A stretch of 9,790 bases of DNA from Wenzhouxiangella sp. (GTDB lineage Bacteria > Pseudomonadota > Gammaproteobacteria > Xanthomonadales > Wenzhouxiangellaceae): assembly GCA_021767625.1 (NCBI GenBank), contig JAASTB010000057.1, positions 1-9,790 on the forward strand, in the 5' to 3' direction. Made by a program: the position numbers and the translations under genes. The number at the start of each line of letters is the position of its first letter. The stretch's first letter is position 1. Below the pieces are notes generated by a model. The model ran no database searches, had not been told where the DNA came from, and saw nothing but the letters and a program-made list of their open reading frames with translations. Below, in pieces: positions 1 to 6,473 of the stretch.

Positions 1-162
1 ACCAGAATCCGCGACGAACTCGGCTGGGAACCGTCGGTCGACTTCACCGAAGGGCTGGCGAAAACCGTCGACTGGTACCTGTCCAACCGCGACTGGTGGC
101 AACGCATCCGCGACGGCCGCTACCGCTCCGAACGCCTCGGCGTGTCGCGGACTGGGGGCTGA
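1..162 (+). CDS. rfbB: dTDP-glucose 4,6-dehydratase, C-terminal end (partial at window edge)
   Basis: Frame 1 is open from the first base to the TGA at 160-162 and encodes 53 residues. The tail reads TRIRDELGWEPSVDFTEGL, then KTVDWYLSNRDWW. This is the usual C-terminus of RfbB/RmlB, the short-chain dehydrogenase/reductase-type enzyme that turns dTDP-glucose into dTDP-4-keto-6-deoxyglucose, the second step of dTDP-L-rhamnose synthesis. The catalytic part lies outside the window, so the call rests on the tail and on the rfbA, rfbC and rfbD genes that follow. The next pathway gene, rfbA, starts 509 bp later instead of being coupled, because a repeat-flanked foreign gene lies between them. Another sugar-nucleotide epimerase/dehydratase could share this tail, but the context favours RfbB. 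Confidence 0.85.
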   Translation, partial: TRIRDELGWEPSVDFTEGLAKTVDWYLSNRDWWQRIRDGRYRSERLGVSRTGG

Positions 163-181
163 AAAAGTCAAAAGAAAAATT

Positions 182-212
182 GTCCACAGATGAACACGGA
201 TGAACACAGATT
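182..212 (+). repeat. Left arm of inverted repeat flanking the GxxExxY gene
   Basis: This 31-bp arm starts GTCCACAGATGAACACGG. It contains two near-identical decamers in tandem, GATGAACACG and GATGAACACA, followed by GAT. Its reverse complement matches 599-629 at 28 of 31 positions. It begins 19 bp after the rfbB stop, behind an A-rich stretch containing AAAAGAAAAA. Repeats of this wording are, to my recollection, common in unrelated bacterial genomes near GxxExxY genes. I cannot search for that here. Confidence 0.9.
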
Positions 213-224
213 AAAGAAGATCTA

Positions 225-584
225 ATGTCTGTGAACCTGTCTAGAAAGGTAATTGGTTGTTGCTATGAGGTCAGCAATACTCTAGGGGCGGGGTTTCTGG
301 AGAATGTCTACGAGAATGCCCTGTCTGTAGAGTTGGAGCGACAGGAACTCGCATACCGCCGCCAGGTCCCCTTGGAAGTCTGCTACAAGGGGGAGACTGT
401 GGGACGTTATCAGCCTGACTTTCTGGTGGGCAATCAATTGATTGTCGAGATCAAGGCCGTGAGCGACTTGTCAGGTGAACATCAGTCTCAATTGCTGAAC
501 TATTTGCGGGCAACAGGGCTTCATATTGGTTTGCTCGTCAATTTCGGAAAGCCGCGGATACAGGTGAAGCGCCTGGTTAACTGA
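225..584 (+). CDS. GxxExxY protein (PD-(D/E)XK nuclease-like family)
   Basis: This 119-residue protein carries the name-giving motif of the GxxExxY family (TIGR04256/PDDEXK_3) as G23-F-L-E26-N-V-Y29. It also has a plausible PD-(D/E)XK core: P64-D65, then E75-I-K77 nine residues after the aspartate, then the helix HQSQLLNYLRATG with Q86 and Q88. Length is normal for the family, whose function is not established; nuclease activity is inferred from the fold. The gene differs from its surroundings: GC is near 50% (48% over 241-300) against about 70% in rfbA, and codon use is mixed. Inverted repeats at 182-212 and 599-629 bracket it closely, and it splits rfbB from rfbA. The start at 225 has only a weak purine-rich site (AAGAAGA). 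Transfer as a unit with its flanks is likely but inferred. Confidence 0.9.
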   Translation: MSVNLSRKVIGCCYEVSNTLGAGFLENVYENALSVELERQELAYRRQVPLEVCYKGETVGRYQPDFLVGNQLIVEIKAVSDLSGEHQSQLLNYLRATGLHIGLLVNFGKPRIQVKRLVN

Positions 585-598
585 GTTTGTGTTGTTTT

Positions 599-629
599 CA
601 TCTGTGTTTATTCGTGTTCATCTGTGGAC
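599..629 (-). repeat. Right arm of inverted repeat flanking the GxxExxY gene
   Basis: Read on the minus strand this arm starts GTCCACAGATGAACACG and matches the left arm at 182-212 with three mismatches in 31. It begins 14 bp after the GxxExxY stop. A T-rich run with GGTTTTT repeats (636-660) follows and leads into rfbA. Together with the A-rich run before the left arm, this makes the block roughly symmetrical about the gene. Confidence 0.9.
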
Positions 630-671
630 GAACAGGTTTTTGGTTTTTAGGTTTTTCAGGACAATAACTCC

Positions 672-1556
672 ATGAACAGACGAGGCATCATTTTGGCGGG
701 CGGCTCCGGCACGCGTTTGTATCCCCTGACGCAGGTGATCTCGAAACAGCTGCTGCCGGTCTACGACAAGCCGATGATCTATTACCCGCTGTCGACCATG
801 ATGCAGGCCGGCATCCGCGAGATCCTGATCATCACCACGCCGCACGAGCAGGCCCTGTTCCAGAAGCTGCTCGGCGACGGCAGCCAGTGGGGCATCGAGC
901 TGAGCTACGCCGTGCAGGACGAGCCGCGCGGCCTGGCCGACGCCTTCATCATCGGTCGCGAGTTCATCGACGGCCGTCCGTCGTGCCTGATCCTGGGCGA
1001 CAACATCTTCCACGGCGGCGGCATGCGCGAGCTGCTCGAGCGGGCCAACGCCCGCGAGCACGGTGCGACCGTGTTCGGCTACTGGGTCAGCGACCCGGAG
1101 CGCTATGGCGTCGTCGAGATGGACGCGCAAGGACGCGTCCTGTCGCTCGAGGAAAAGCCCGAGCGGCCGAAATCCAACTACGCCGTCACCGGCCTGTACT
1201 TCTACGACGAGCGCGCCTGCGATTTCGCCGCCCAGCTCGAGCCCTCCGAGCGCGGTGAGCTCGAGATCACCGACCTCAACCGGCGCTATCTCGAGGCCGG
1301 CGACCTCACCGTCGAGCGTATGGGTCGCGGCTACGCCTGGCTGGATACCGGCACGCACGCCTCGCTTCAGCAGGCCTCGAGTTATATCGAGACCCTGGAG
1401 TCGCGCCAGGGCCTGCGCGTGGCCTGTCCCGAGGAGATCGCCTTCCGCCAGGGCTGGATCGGAGCCGAGCAACTGCTGGCCCTGGCCGAGCCGCTGACCA
1501 AGAGCGGCTACGGCGACTACTTGCGCATGATCGCCCGGACGGCGGAGCCTTCATGA
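672..1556 (+). CDS. rfbA: Glucose-1-phosphate thymidylyltransferase
   Basis: RfbA/RmlA makes dTDP-glucose from dTTP and glucose-1-phosphate, the first step of the dTDP-L-rhamnose pathway, in the cytoplasm. The 294 residues match the family length of about 290. The nucleotidyltransferase signature GGSGTRLYPLT lies at residues 10-20. Q82 and G87, which contact the base in Pseudomonas RmlA, are present. D110 in LGDN is the metal ligand, and a V-E-x-EKP-type block follows (SLEEKP). In the usual DGLAQAF segment this protein reads RGLADAF, a mild divergence. The start at 672 places the GGSGTR motif correctly. The only upstream Shine-Dalgarno candidate is a weak AGGA at 658-661. The stop overlaps the rfbC start as ATGA at 1553-1556, which implies translational coupling. 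Confidence 0.97.
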   Translation: MNRRGIILAGGSGTRLYPLTQVISKQLLPVYDKPMIYYPLSTMMQAGIREILIITTPHEQALFQKLLGDGSQWGIELSYAVQDEPRGLADAFIIGREFIDGRPSCLILGDNIFHGGGMRELLERANAREHGATVFGYWVSDPERYGVVEMDAQGRVLSLEEKPERPKSNYAVTGLYFYDERACDFAAQLEPSERGELEITDLNRRYLEAGDLTVERMGRGYAWLDTGTHASLQQASSYIETLESRQGLRVACPEEIAFRQGWIGAEQLLALAEPLTKSGYGDYLRMIARTAEPS

Positions 1557-2101
1557 AGGTCAGCGATACCGAACTGCCCGGCGTGAAGCTCGTCGAGCCG
1601 CGCGTTTTCGGCGACGAGCGCGGCTGGTTTCTGGAGACCTGGCGCGAGGAGCGCTACCGCGAGCACGGCATCGGTCCGGCCTTCGTCCAGGCCAACTGCT
1701 CGCAGTCCGCGCGCGGTGTCCTGCGCGGGCTGCATTTCCAGTGGCCCGAGCCCCAGGGCAAGTTGGTCTGGGTCAGCCAGGGGCGGGTTTTCGACGTGGC
1801 CGTGGATATTCGCCCCGAATCCGATCACTTCGGGCGCTGGACCGGTGTCGAGCTCGACGCCGAAAGCCATCGCCAGCTCTGGATTCCCGAGGGCTTCGCG
1901 CACGGCTTCCAGGTGCTGAGCGAGACCGCGACCTTCAACTATCTCTGCACCCGAGCGTACCGCGGCGAGTTCGACGCCTCGATTGCCTGGGACGACCCGG
2001 CCGTCGGCGTGGACTGGCCGCTCGAGCCTTCGGGTCTTTCGGAAAAGGATCGCGCCGCGCCTCGCCTGGCCGACTTCGCGGCCGACCGCCTGCCGTCATG
2101 A
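1553..2101 (+). CDS. rfbC: dTDP-4-dehydrorhamnose 3,5-epimerase
   Basis: RfbC/RmlC epimerises dTDP-4-keto-6-deoxyglucose at C3 and C5 to give dTDP-4-keto-L-rhamnose. The 182 residues form the usual single cupin domain. The signature RGLHFQ carries the catalytic H61. DVAVDIR (81-87) and WIPEGFAHGFQVLS (110-123) are typical, and Y130 in NYLCT is the expected second catalytic residue. GGAG at 1544-1547 sits 5 bp before the ATG, which itself overlaps the rfbA stop. At the 3' end the TGA at 2099-2101 overlaps the ATG of rfbD, so the reading is coupled on both sides. Confidence 0.97.
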   Translation: MKVSDTELPGVKLVEPRVFGDERGWFLETWREERYREHGIGPAFVQANCSQSARGVLRGLHFQWPEPQGKLVWVSQGRVFDVAVDIRPESDHFGRWTGVELDAESHRQLWIPEGFAHGFQVLSETATFNYLCTRAYRGEFDASIAWDDPAVGVDWPLEPSGLSEKDRAAPRLADFAADRLPS

Positions 2102-2982
2102 CGACCCTGTTGCTGGGCGCCAACGGCCAGCTGGGCCGGCACCTTCGCGCCGAAATCGACGGCATGGTGACCTGCGCGCGCAGCGGTGCCGACCACGTGC
2201 TGGACCTGGCGCAAGTCGATCAGATCGACGCGCTCCTCGATCGTGTCCGTCCCGACACCATCATCAATGCCGCGGCCTGGACGGCGGTGGACGATGCAGA
2301 GGACCACGAGGCCGAAGCCTTCCGGCTCAACCACGACCTGCCGGCCGCACTGGCCGACTGGTGCCGTCGCAGCGATGCCTTGCTGGTGCATTACTCGACC
2401 GACTACGTCTTCAGCGGCGAGCCCGGCCGGCCCTGGCGCGAGGACGACCCCGTGGCGCCGGAGTCGGCTTACGGGCGCACCAAGCTGGCCGGCGAGCAGG
2501 CCATTGCCACCAGCGCGTGTCGCGCCCTGGTGATGCGCACCGCCTGGGTCTACAGCGCCCTGCCGGGTAATTTCGTCTCCGCGATTCTCAAGCGGGCCGG
2601 GGAGGGTCAGGACCTCAAGGTGGTCGCCGATCAGACCGGCTCGCCGACCTGGGCCGGCACGCTGGCGCAGGCCACCCGTCGCCTGGTCTCGCTCGGCGAT
2701 CGCATCGAGCGCCCCGAGCTGTTCCACGTCAGCGGGCAGGGCGCCATGACCTGGCATGCGCTGGCCGCCAGAGCCGTGCAGGGGGCCGCGGAGCGTGGCA
2801 TCATCTCCGAAGTCGTCGACGTCGAGCCGATCCCGAGCGACGCGTGGCCCCAGAAGGCCAGGCGTCCCGGCTGGTCGGTGCTCGACGGTTCGCGCTATGA
2901 ACAATTCACCGGCCGGCCCCTGCCCGACTGCGAGCAGGCCCTGGCCGCGTGCCTGGATCGATGGAGCGAGGCCCCATGTTGA
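2098..2982 (+). CDS. rfbD: dTDP-4-dehydrorhamnose reductase
   Basis: RfbD/RmlD reduces dTDP-4-keto-L-rhamnose to dTDP-L-rhamnose with NAD(P)H, completing the pathway. The protein has 294 residues from the ATG at 2098. The Rossmann motif GANGQLG is at residues 7-13, NAAAWTAVD around 57-65, STDYVFSG at 100-107, and the catalytic Y125-x3-K129 in YGRTKLAGE. The open frame extends upstream to about 1741, but that part lies inside rfbC and does not resemble the family. The ATG at 2098 puts GANGQLG where it belongs, and its ATGA overlap with rfbC supports it. The 3' end overlaps the manC start by 7 bp. Confidence 0.96.
   Translation: MTTLLLGANGQLGRHLRAEIDGMVTCARSGADHVLDLAQVDQIDALLDRVRPDTIINAAAWTAVDDAEDHEAEAFRLNHDLPAALADWCRRSDALLVHYSTDYVFSGEPGRPWREDDPVAPESAYGRTKLAGEQAIATSACRALVMRTAWVYSALPGNFVSAILKRAGEGQDLKVVADQTGSPTWAGTLAQATRRLVSLGDRIERPELFHVSGQGAMTWHALAARAVQGAAERGIISEVVDVEPIPSDAWPQKARRPGWSVLDGSRYEQFTGRPLPDCEQALAACLDRWSEAPC
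2963..2966 (+). promoter_or_regulatory. Ribosome binding site that sets the manC start
   Basis: GGAG lies 9 bp before the ATG at 2976. The in-frame alternatives at 2949 (GTG) and 2961 (ATG) have no comparable site, and their extra residues are not expected in ManC. Confidence 0.65.
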
Positions 2983-4391
2983 TACCCGTGATCATGTCCG
3001 GTGGCGCCGGCACCCGCCTGTGGCCGGTGTCGCGCAAGGCGCATCCCAAGCCATTCATGCGCCTGGCCGACGGGCAGACGCTGGCGGCCAGCACCATCCG
3101 ACGCGCCCTGGCCGTGGGCGATGCGCCGGTAACGCTCACGGTGACCGGCCGCGACTACTACTTCCTCACTCGCGATGAGTACCTGGCCGTTGACAGTTCG
3201 GCCGACCACCGTTTCCTGCTCGAACCGGAAGGGCGCAACACCGCGCCGGCGATCGCCGCCGCGGCGCTTTGGGCCGAACAACTCTACGGGCCGGAAACGC
3301 GCCTTCTCGTCATGCCTGCCGATCACCTGATTCGCGACCTCGACGCCTTCTCCGAGGCCGTGGCCCACGCCGAAGCGCTGGCCGCCGAGGGCTGGCTGAC
3401 CTGCCTGGGCGTGACGCCGACGCACGCCGAGACCGGCTACGGCTACATCCGGTCGGGGCAGGTCATCGGCGAGCATGGCCGCGAAATTCGCGCTTTCGTC
3501 GAAAAGCCCGATCAGGACACCGCCCGCCGCTATTTCGAGTCCGGCGAGTATCTTTGGAACGCAGGCATGTTCTGCTTCCGTGCCGACGCCATCCTGGCGG
3601 CGCTGGAGACGCATGCCGGCGATATCCTCGAGCAGGTCCGCGTGGCCTGGGCGGAGACCGACGCGCAAGCCTCTCCCGTTGAACTCGACGCCGAGCGCTT
3701 CGCGCGCGTTCGCCCCGATTCGATCGACTTCGCCGTGATGGAGAAGGCCGAGCGACGCGCCGTCGTGCCGGTCGACTGCGGCTGGAGCGACATCGGCTCC
3801 TGGCAGGCCATCAGCGACCTTTACGAAACCGACGCCCTGGGCAACCGCGTGCAGGGCGAGGCCGTGCTGGTTGACGCCCGCAACACCTTCGTCCAGGGCG
3901 ACCAGCGCCTGGTGGCGGCCGTGGGCGTGGACAACCTCGTCATCGTCGACACCGGCGATGCCGTCCTCGTGGCCAGCCGTGATCGGGCCCAGGAGGTCAA
4001 GTCCGTCGTCGAGGAGCTGACCCGCAAGGACGACGAGCTGGCCGTCTTCCACCGCACGGTGCACCGGCCCTGGGGCAGCTTCACCGTTCTGGAGGACGCC
4101 GAGGACTGCAAGGTCAAGCGCCTGGTGGTCAAGCCCGGCGGCATCCTGTCGCTGCAGCGCCACGAGCATCGCAGCGAGCACTGGACCGTCGTCTCCGGGG
4201 AGGCCAAGGTGCGCGTGGGCGACGAAGAGCGCATCTACGGCGCCGATGAAACCGTCGAGATCCCGGTGGGCAGCCTGCATCGCCTGGAAAACCCCGGCAG
4301 CGAGGACGTGCACATCATTGAAGTGCAAACGGGCAGCTACTTCGGTGAGGACGATATCGAGCGGCTCGAGGACGTCTACGGTCGAACATAG
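2976..4391 (+). CDS. manC: Mannose-1-phosphate guanylyltransferase / mannose-6-phosphate isomerase
   Basis: This is a bifunctional type II enzyme. The N-terminal nucleotidyltransferase makes GDP-mannose from GTP and mannose-1-phosphate, and the C-terminal cupin domain interconverts fructose-6-phosphate and mannose-6-phosphate. With the start at 2976 it has 471 residues, the normal length. MLIPVIMSGGAGTRLWPVSR opens the protein, followed by HPKPF. FVEKP and LWNAGMF are present further on. The last 110 residues start at RPWGSFTVLE and carry the metal-binding HEHRSEHW block and a YGR end typical of the isomerase domain. It overlaps rfbD by 7 bp, so rhamnose and mannose donors are probably made from one transcript. 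GDP-mannose may feed O-antigen or exopolysaccharide; algA would be an alternative name in alginate clusters. Confidence 0.95.
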   Translation: MLIPVIMSGGAGTRLWPVSRKAHPKPFMRLADGQTLAASTIRRALAVGDAPVTLTVTGRDYYFLTRDEYLAVDSSADHRFLLEPEGRNTAPAIAAAALWAEQLYGPETRLLVMPADHLIRDLDAFSEAVAHAEALAAEGWLTCLGVTPTHAETGYGYIRSGQVIGEHGREIRAFVEKPDQDTARRYFESGEYLWNAGMFCFRADAILAALETHAGDILEQVRVAWAETDAQASPVELDAERFARVRPDSIDFAVMEKAERRAVVPVDCGWSDIGSWQAISDLYETDALGNRVQGEAVLVDARNTFVQGDQRLVAAVGVDNLVIVDTGDAVLVASRDRAQEVKSVVEELTRKDDELAVFHRTVHRPWGSFTVLEDAEDCKVKRLVVKPGGILSLQRHEHRSEHWTVVSGEAKVRVGDEERIYGADETVEIPVGSLHRLENPGSEDVHIIEVQTGSYFGEDDIERLEDVYGRT

Positions 4392-4394
4392 GAT

Positions 4395-4399
4395 GGAGG
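4395..4399 (+). promoter_or_regulatory. Ribosome binding site of the DUF1684 gene
   Basis: A perfect GGAGG lies 5 bp before the ATG at 4405. It supports that start over the ATGs at 4393 and 4423, which lack a well-spaced site. Confidence 0.7.
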
Positions 4400-4404
4400 G
4401 AGTC

Positions 4405-5379
4405 ATGCAGGGCGTCTGGAAGATGGGAGTGGGTGAGTCGGCTCGACTCGTCGCCATGGTGATTGCGATTGCCGCGCTTTCGGCCTGTGCCGTGGACAAG
4501 CCGCGGACGGGAGCGTCCGTGCCCGACTCGACGCCGAGTCCCGAAGCGCAGAGCTGGCGGGCCGAGGCGATGGCCTGGCGGCAGCGCCGTTACGATCGGC
4601 TGACCGAGCCCTACGGCTGGCTGAGCCTGGTGGGCCTCGATTTCGTCGAGGACGGGCGCTGGCGTATCGGCGCCGGCGAGGACGCCGACATCGCGATGCC
4701 GGCCGGCCCGGACCACTGGGGCGAGCTCATCGTCGACGGCACCCGCGCGCGCTTCGAGCCCGCAACCGATGCCGTGCGCGTGGACGGGCGCCCCGGCGTG
4801 GCAGGAATGCTCGTCCAGCCCGGCCGTGACGACACGGTCTGGGTGCAGGCCGAAGACGTTCGCTTCCAGATCATCCAGCGCAACGGCCGGCTGGCCGTGC
4901 GCACGCGCTGGCCGCGCGCCGAGACGCGGACCGAGTTCAAGGGCCTGGATTACTTCCCCTATGCACCCGACTGGCGGGTCGAGGCGCGCATCGAGTACCA
5001 CCCGCCCGGCACCACCATGCCGGTGGGCAGCGTGCTCGGCGACATCACCCAGGAGCCCAACCTGGGCGCGGCCGTGTTCGAGTACGAGGGCGAGACCTAC
5101 CGGCTCGAGGCGCAGGCCTCACGCGACGACGACGAGCTGTTTTTCGTCTTCGCCGACCGCACCACGGGTCGGGAAACCTACGGCGCCGGGCGCATGCTCT
5201 ACGCGCCCATGCCCGATGAAAACGATCGCACCGTGCTCGACTTCAACCGAGCCTACAACCCGCCGTGCACCTTCACCGAGTACTCCACCTGCCCCCTGCC
5301 GCCCCCGGAAAACCGCCTCGACGTGCGCGTGACCGCCGGCGAAAAGGACTACGCCGGCGAGAAGGGCTATCTGCAGTGA
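4405..5379 (+). CDS. DUF1684 family lipoprotein
   Basis: This 324-residue protein belongs to DUF1684, a family of unknown function. The most conserved block is at the C-terminus (280-324): F-NRAYNPPCTFTEYSTCPLP, then PPENRL and AGEK. WLSLVGLDFVEDG, near residues 72-84, is also typical. The N-terminus is a lipoprotein signal: a hydrophobic stretch from L15 ending in the lipobox L-S-A-C28, with Ala after the cysteine. By the usual +2 rule this favours release to the outer membrane. The tail after AGEK (KDYAGEKGYLQ) looks a little longer than usual. The gene starts 13 bp after manC with a strong ribosome site, so it is probably co-transcribed, though no role in sugar metabolism follows. GC is like its neighbours. 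Confidence 0.85.
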   Translation: MQGVWKMGVGESARLVAMVIAIAALSACAVDKPRTGASVPDSTPSPEAQSWRAEAMAWRQRRYDRLTEPYGWLSLVGLDFVEDGRWRIGAGEDADIAMPAGPDHWGELIVDGTRARFEPATDAVRVDGRPGVAGMLVQPGRDDTVWVQAEDVRFQIIQRNGRLAVRTRWPRAETRTEFKGLDYFPYAPDWRVEARIEYHPPGTTMPVGSVLGDITQEPNLGAAVFEYEGETYRLEAQASRDDDELFFVFADRTTGRETYGAGRMLYAPMPDENDRTVLDFNRAYNPPCTFTEYSTCPLPPPENRLDVRVTAGEKDYAGEKGYLQ

Positions 5380-5385
5380 ATGTGA

Positions 5386-5426
5386 CTCACGCAGAGCCGC
5401 TGGGGGGCGCAGCACGCAGAGAAAAG
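5386..5426 (+). repeat. Outer inverted repeat, left arm (CACGCAGAG type)
   Basis: The arm begins 7 bp after the DUF1684 stop. Its first 17 bp, CTCACGCAGAGCCGCTG, are repeated exactly in inverse orientation at 5587-5603. The next 24 bp match with several mismatches, including a second shared GCAGAG. Within the arm CACGCAGAG occurs twice (5388-5396 and 5413-5421). Confidence 0.9.
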
Positions 5427-5440
5427 AAAAACATCGGAAC

Positions 5441-5476
5441 CACGGAACACACGGAACACACGGAACACACGGAAAC
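5441..5476 (+). repeat. Tandem repeat of CACGGAACA, inner left arm
   Basis: Three perfect 9-bp units CACGGAACA (5441-5467) are followed by a variant unit CACGGAAAC (5468-5476). A degenerate inverse counterpart lies at 5512-5530, so the tandem doubles as the left arm of an inner inverted repeat. Translated in one frame it gives a TEHTEHTE run, a common source of spurious gene calls. Confidence 0.9.
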
Positions 5477-5511
5477 TGATCGAACCCGGGACGACCGTAT
5501 GACCAGTTTTT

Positions 5512-5530
5512 GTTCTCCGTGTATCTCGTG
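5512..5530 (-). repeat. Inner inverted repeat, right arm (CACGG type)
   Basis: On the minus strand it reads CACGAGATACACGGAGAAC, a degenerate match to two units of the CACGGAACA array at 5441-5476. Only 35 bp separate the two inner arms, and no gene fits between them. Confidence 0.65.
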
Positions 5531-5537
5531 ACTACTG

Positions 5538-5547
5538 CGGTTAACCG
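5538..5547. repeat. 10-bp palindrome CGGTTAACCG
   Basis: This perfect palindrome lies between the inner and outer right arms and is followed by GTTTTCTCTTT. The stem has no loop and is too short to call a terminator. It may be part of the repeat element or a protein site. Confidence 0.4.
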
Positions 5548-5562
5548 GTTTTCTCTTTAGGT

Positions 5563-5603
5563 TTTTCCTCTGCGAACTCTGCCCCTCAGCGGCTCTGCGT
5601 GAG
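5563..5603 (-). repeat. Outer inverted repeat, right arm (CACGCAGAG type)
   Basis: Its last 17 bp (5587-5603) are the exact inverse complement of 5386-5402, and the remainder matches with several mismatches. It ends 14 bp before the stop codon of the convergent enoyl-CoA hydratase gene. Confidence 0.9.
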
Positions 5604-5617
5604 ACAAGCCAGCGTTT

Positions 5618-6400
5618 CTATCGCCCCCTGAACTCCGGCGCGCGCTTTTCGAGGAAGGCGCCGGTGCCTTCTTTCATGTCTTCGGTGGCGCAGCACAGGG
5701 CGAAGCGGGCGGTTTCCAGTGCCAGACCGGTCTGCAGGTCGGTTTCCGCGCCCTGGTTGACGGCCTGGAGGATGCCGCGCACCGCTTCCGGTGCGGCCTT
5801 GGCCAGCTGGTCGGCCAGCTCGGTGACGGCGTCCGACAGTTCTTCCTGCGCGACCACCCGGTTGACGATGCCGAGCTGCTCGGCGCGTTCGGCCTTGATC
5901 GGCTCGCCGGTCAGGGCCATCTCCAGGGCGCGTGTGGTACCGGCCAGGCGCAGCAGGCGCTGCGTGCCGCCGAAGCCCGGCATGATGCCCAGTTTGATCT
6001 CCGGCAGGCCCAGGCGCGCATTGTCGGAGGCCAGGCGCAGGTGACAGCCCAGCGCCAGTTCCATGCCGCCGCCCAGGGCGAAACCGTTGATGGCCGCGAT
6101 CACCGGCTTGCCGGATGCCTGGATGCGGCTCATCAGATCCTGGCCCAGGGCGGAGAAAGCGCGCGCCTGCACGGGCGTCTGTTCGCGGATCTCGCCGATG
6201 TCGGCGCCGGCCACGAAGGCTTTCTCGCCGCTGCCGGTCAACACGATCACGCGGACCCCGTCGTCTTCCTGCGCCGCGGCCATCGCGTCGCCCAGTTCCA
6301 CCAGCGTTTGCCGGTTCAGCGCGTTGAGCTTGTCGGGGCGGTTGATCGTGATCGTTCGGACCGCCTCGCGGTCGGAAATCAGCAGGTTTTCGTACGCCAT
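5618..6400 (-). CDS. Enoyl-CoA hydratase/isomerase (crotonase family)
   Basis: This 260-residue single-domain crotonase has both catalytic glutamates of true enoyl-CoA hydratases: E114 in GGGMELALG and E134 in GLPEIKLGI, 20 residues apart as in the rat enzyme. The oxyanion-hole segment FVAGADI (62-68) and PGFGGTQRL are also present. It would hydrate short-chain trans-2-enoyl-CoA to 3-hydroxyacyl-CoA in fatty-acid or amino-acid breakdown in the cytoplasm; substrate range cannot be read from sequence. It lies 73 bp downstream of the small membrane protein gene on the same strand and may be the last gene of the psp transcript or have its own promoter. No strong ribosome site is visible; a GGAG sits rather far upstream. 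Its 3' end faces the repeat-filled gap at 5380-5617. Confidence 0.95.
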   Translation of the reverse strand: MAYENLLISDREAVRTITINRPDKLNALNRQTLVELGDAMAAAQEDDGVRVIVLTGSGEKAFVAGADIGEIREQTPVQARAFSALGQDLMSRIQASGKPVIAAINGFALGGGMELALGCHLRLASDNARLGLPEIKLGIMPGFGGTQRLLRLAGTTRALEMALTGEPIKAERAEQLGIVNRVVAQEELSDAVTELADQLAKAAPEAVRGILQAVNQGAETDLQTGLALETARFALCCATEDMKEGTGAFLEKRAPEFRGR

Positions 6401-6473
6401 CTGGTTGGGCTCCGGTTGGGTTGGGTGGAGCCGGATAGTTTAAGGGGTTCGGTTGGGATTTAGGTTTCAGGGT

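Noticed and set aside
1741..2982. An apparent rfbC-rfbD fusion or long N-terminal extension of rfbD
   Set aside because: The upstream part is merely an open frame inside rfbC. The Rossmann motif sits at the right distance from the ATG at 2098, which overlaps the rfbC stop.
2895..4499. Long 534-codon open frame on the minus strand opposite manC
   Set aside because: It is antisense to an unmistakable manC with no recognisable domains; long antisense frames are expected in GC-rich genes. The same applies to minus-strand frames at 618-1472, 1939-2904 and 8120-9349 and the plus-strand frames at 6453-7289 and 7187-8074.
5441..5476. A CRISPR-like array
   Set aside because: Units are 9 bp with no spacers, so this is a simple tandem repeat.
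5265..5531. An 88-codon frame with a TEHTEHTEHTE run
   Set aside because: It overlaps the end of the DUF1684 gene and then reads through the CACGGAACA tandem; the repeat peptide is an artefact of the 9-bp unit.
5386..5603. A bidirectional transcription terminator between convergent genes
   Set aside because: The arms are separated by more than 130 bp and the inner arms match poorly; there is no compact stem followed by a U-run. Termination here is possible but not shown.
6401..6473. A separate promoter for the enoyl-CoA hydratase gene
   Set aside because: The minus strand offers TTAAAC-like and TGAAAC-like words, but spacing is poor and nothing is convincing.
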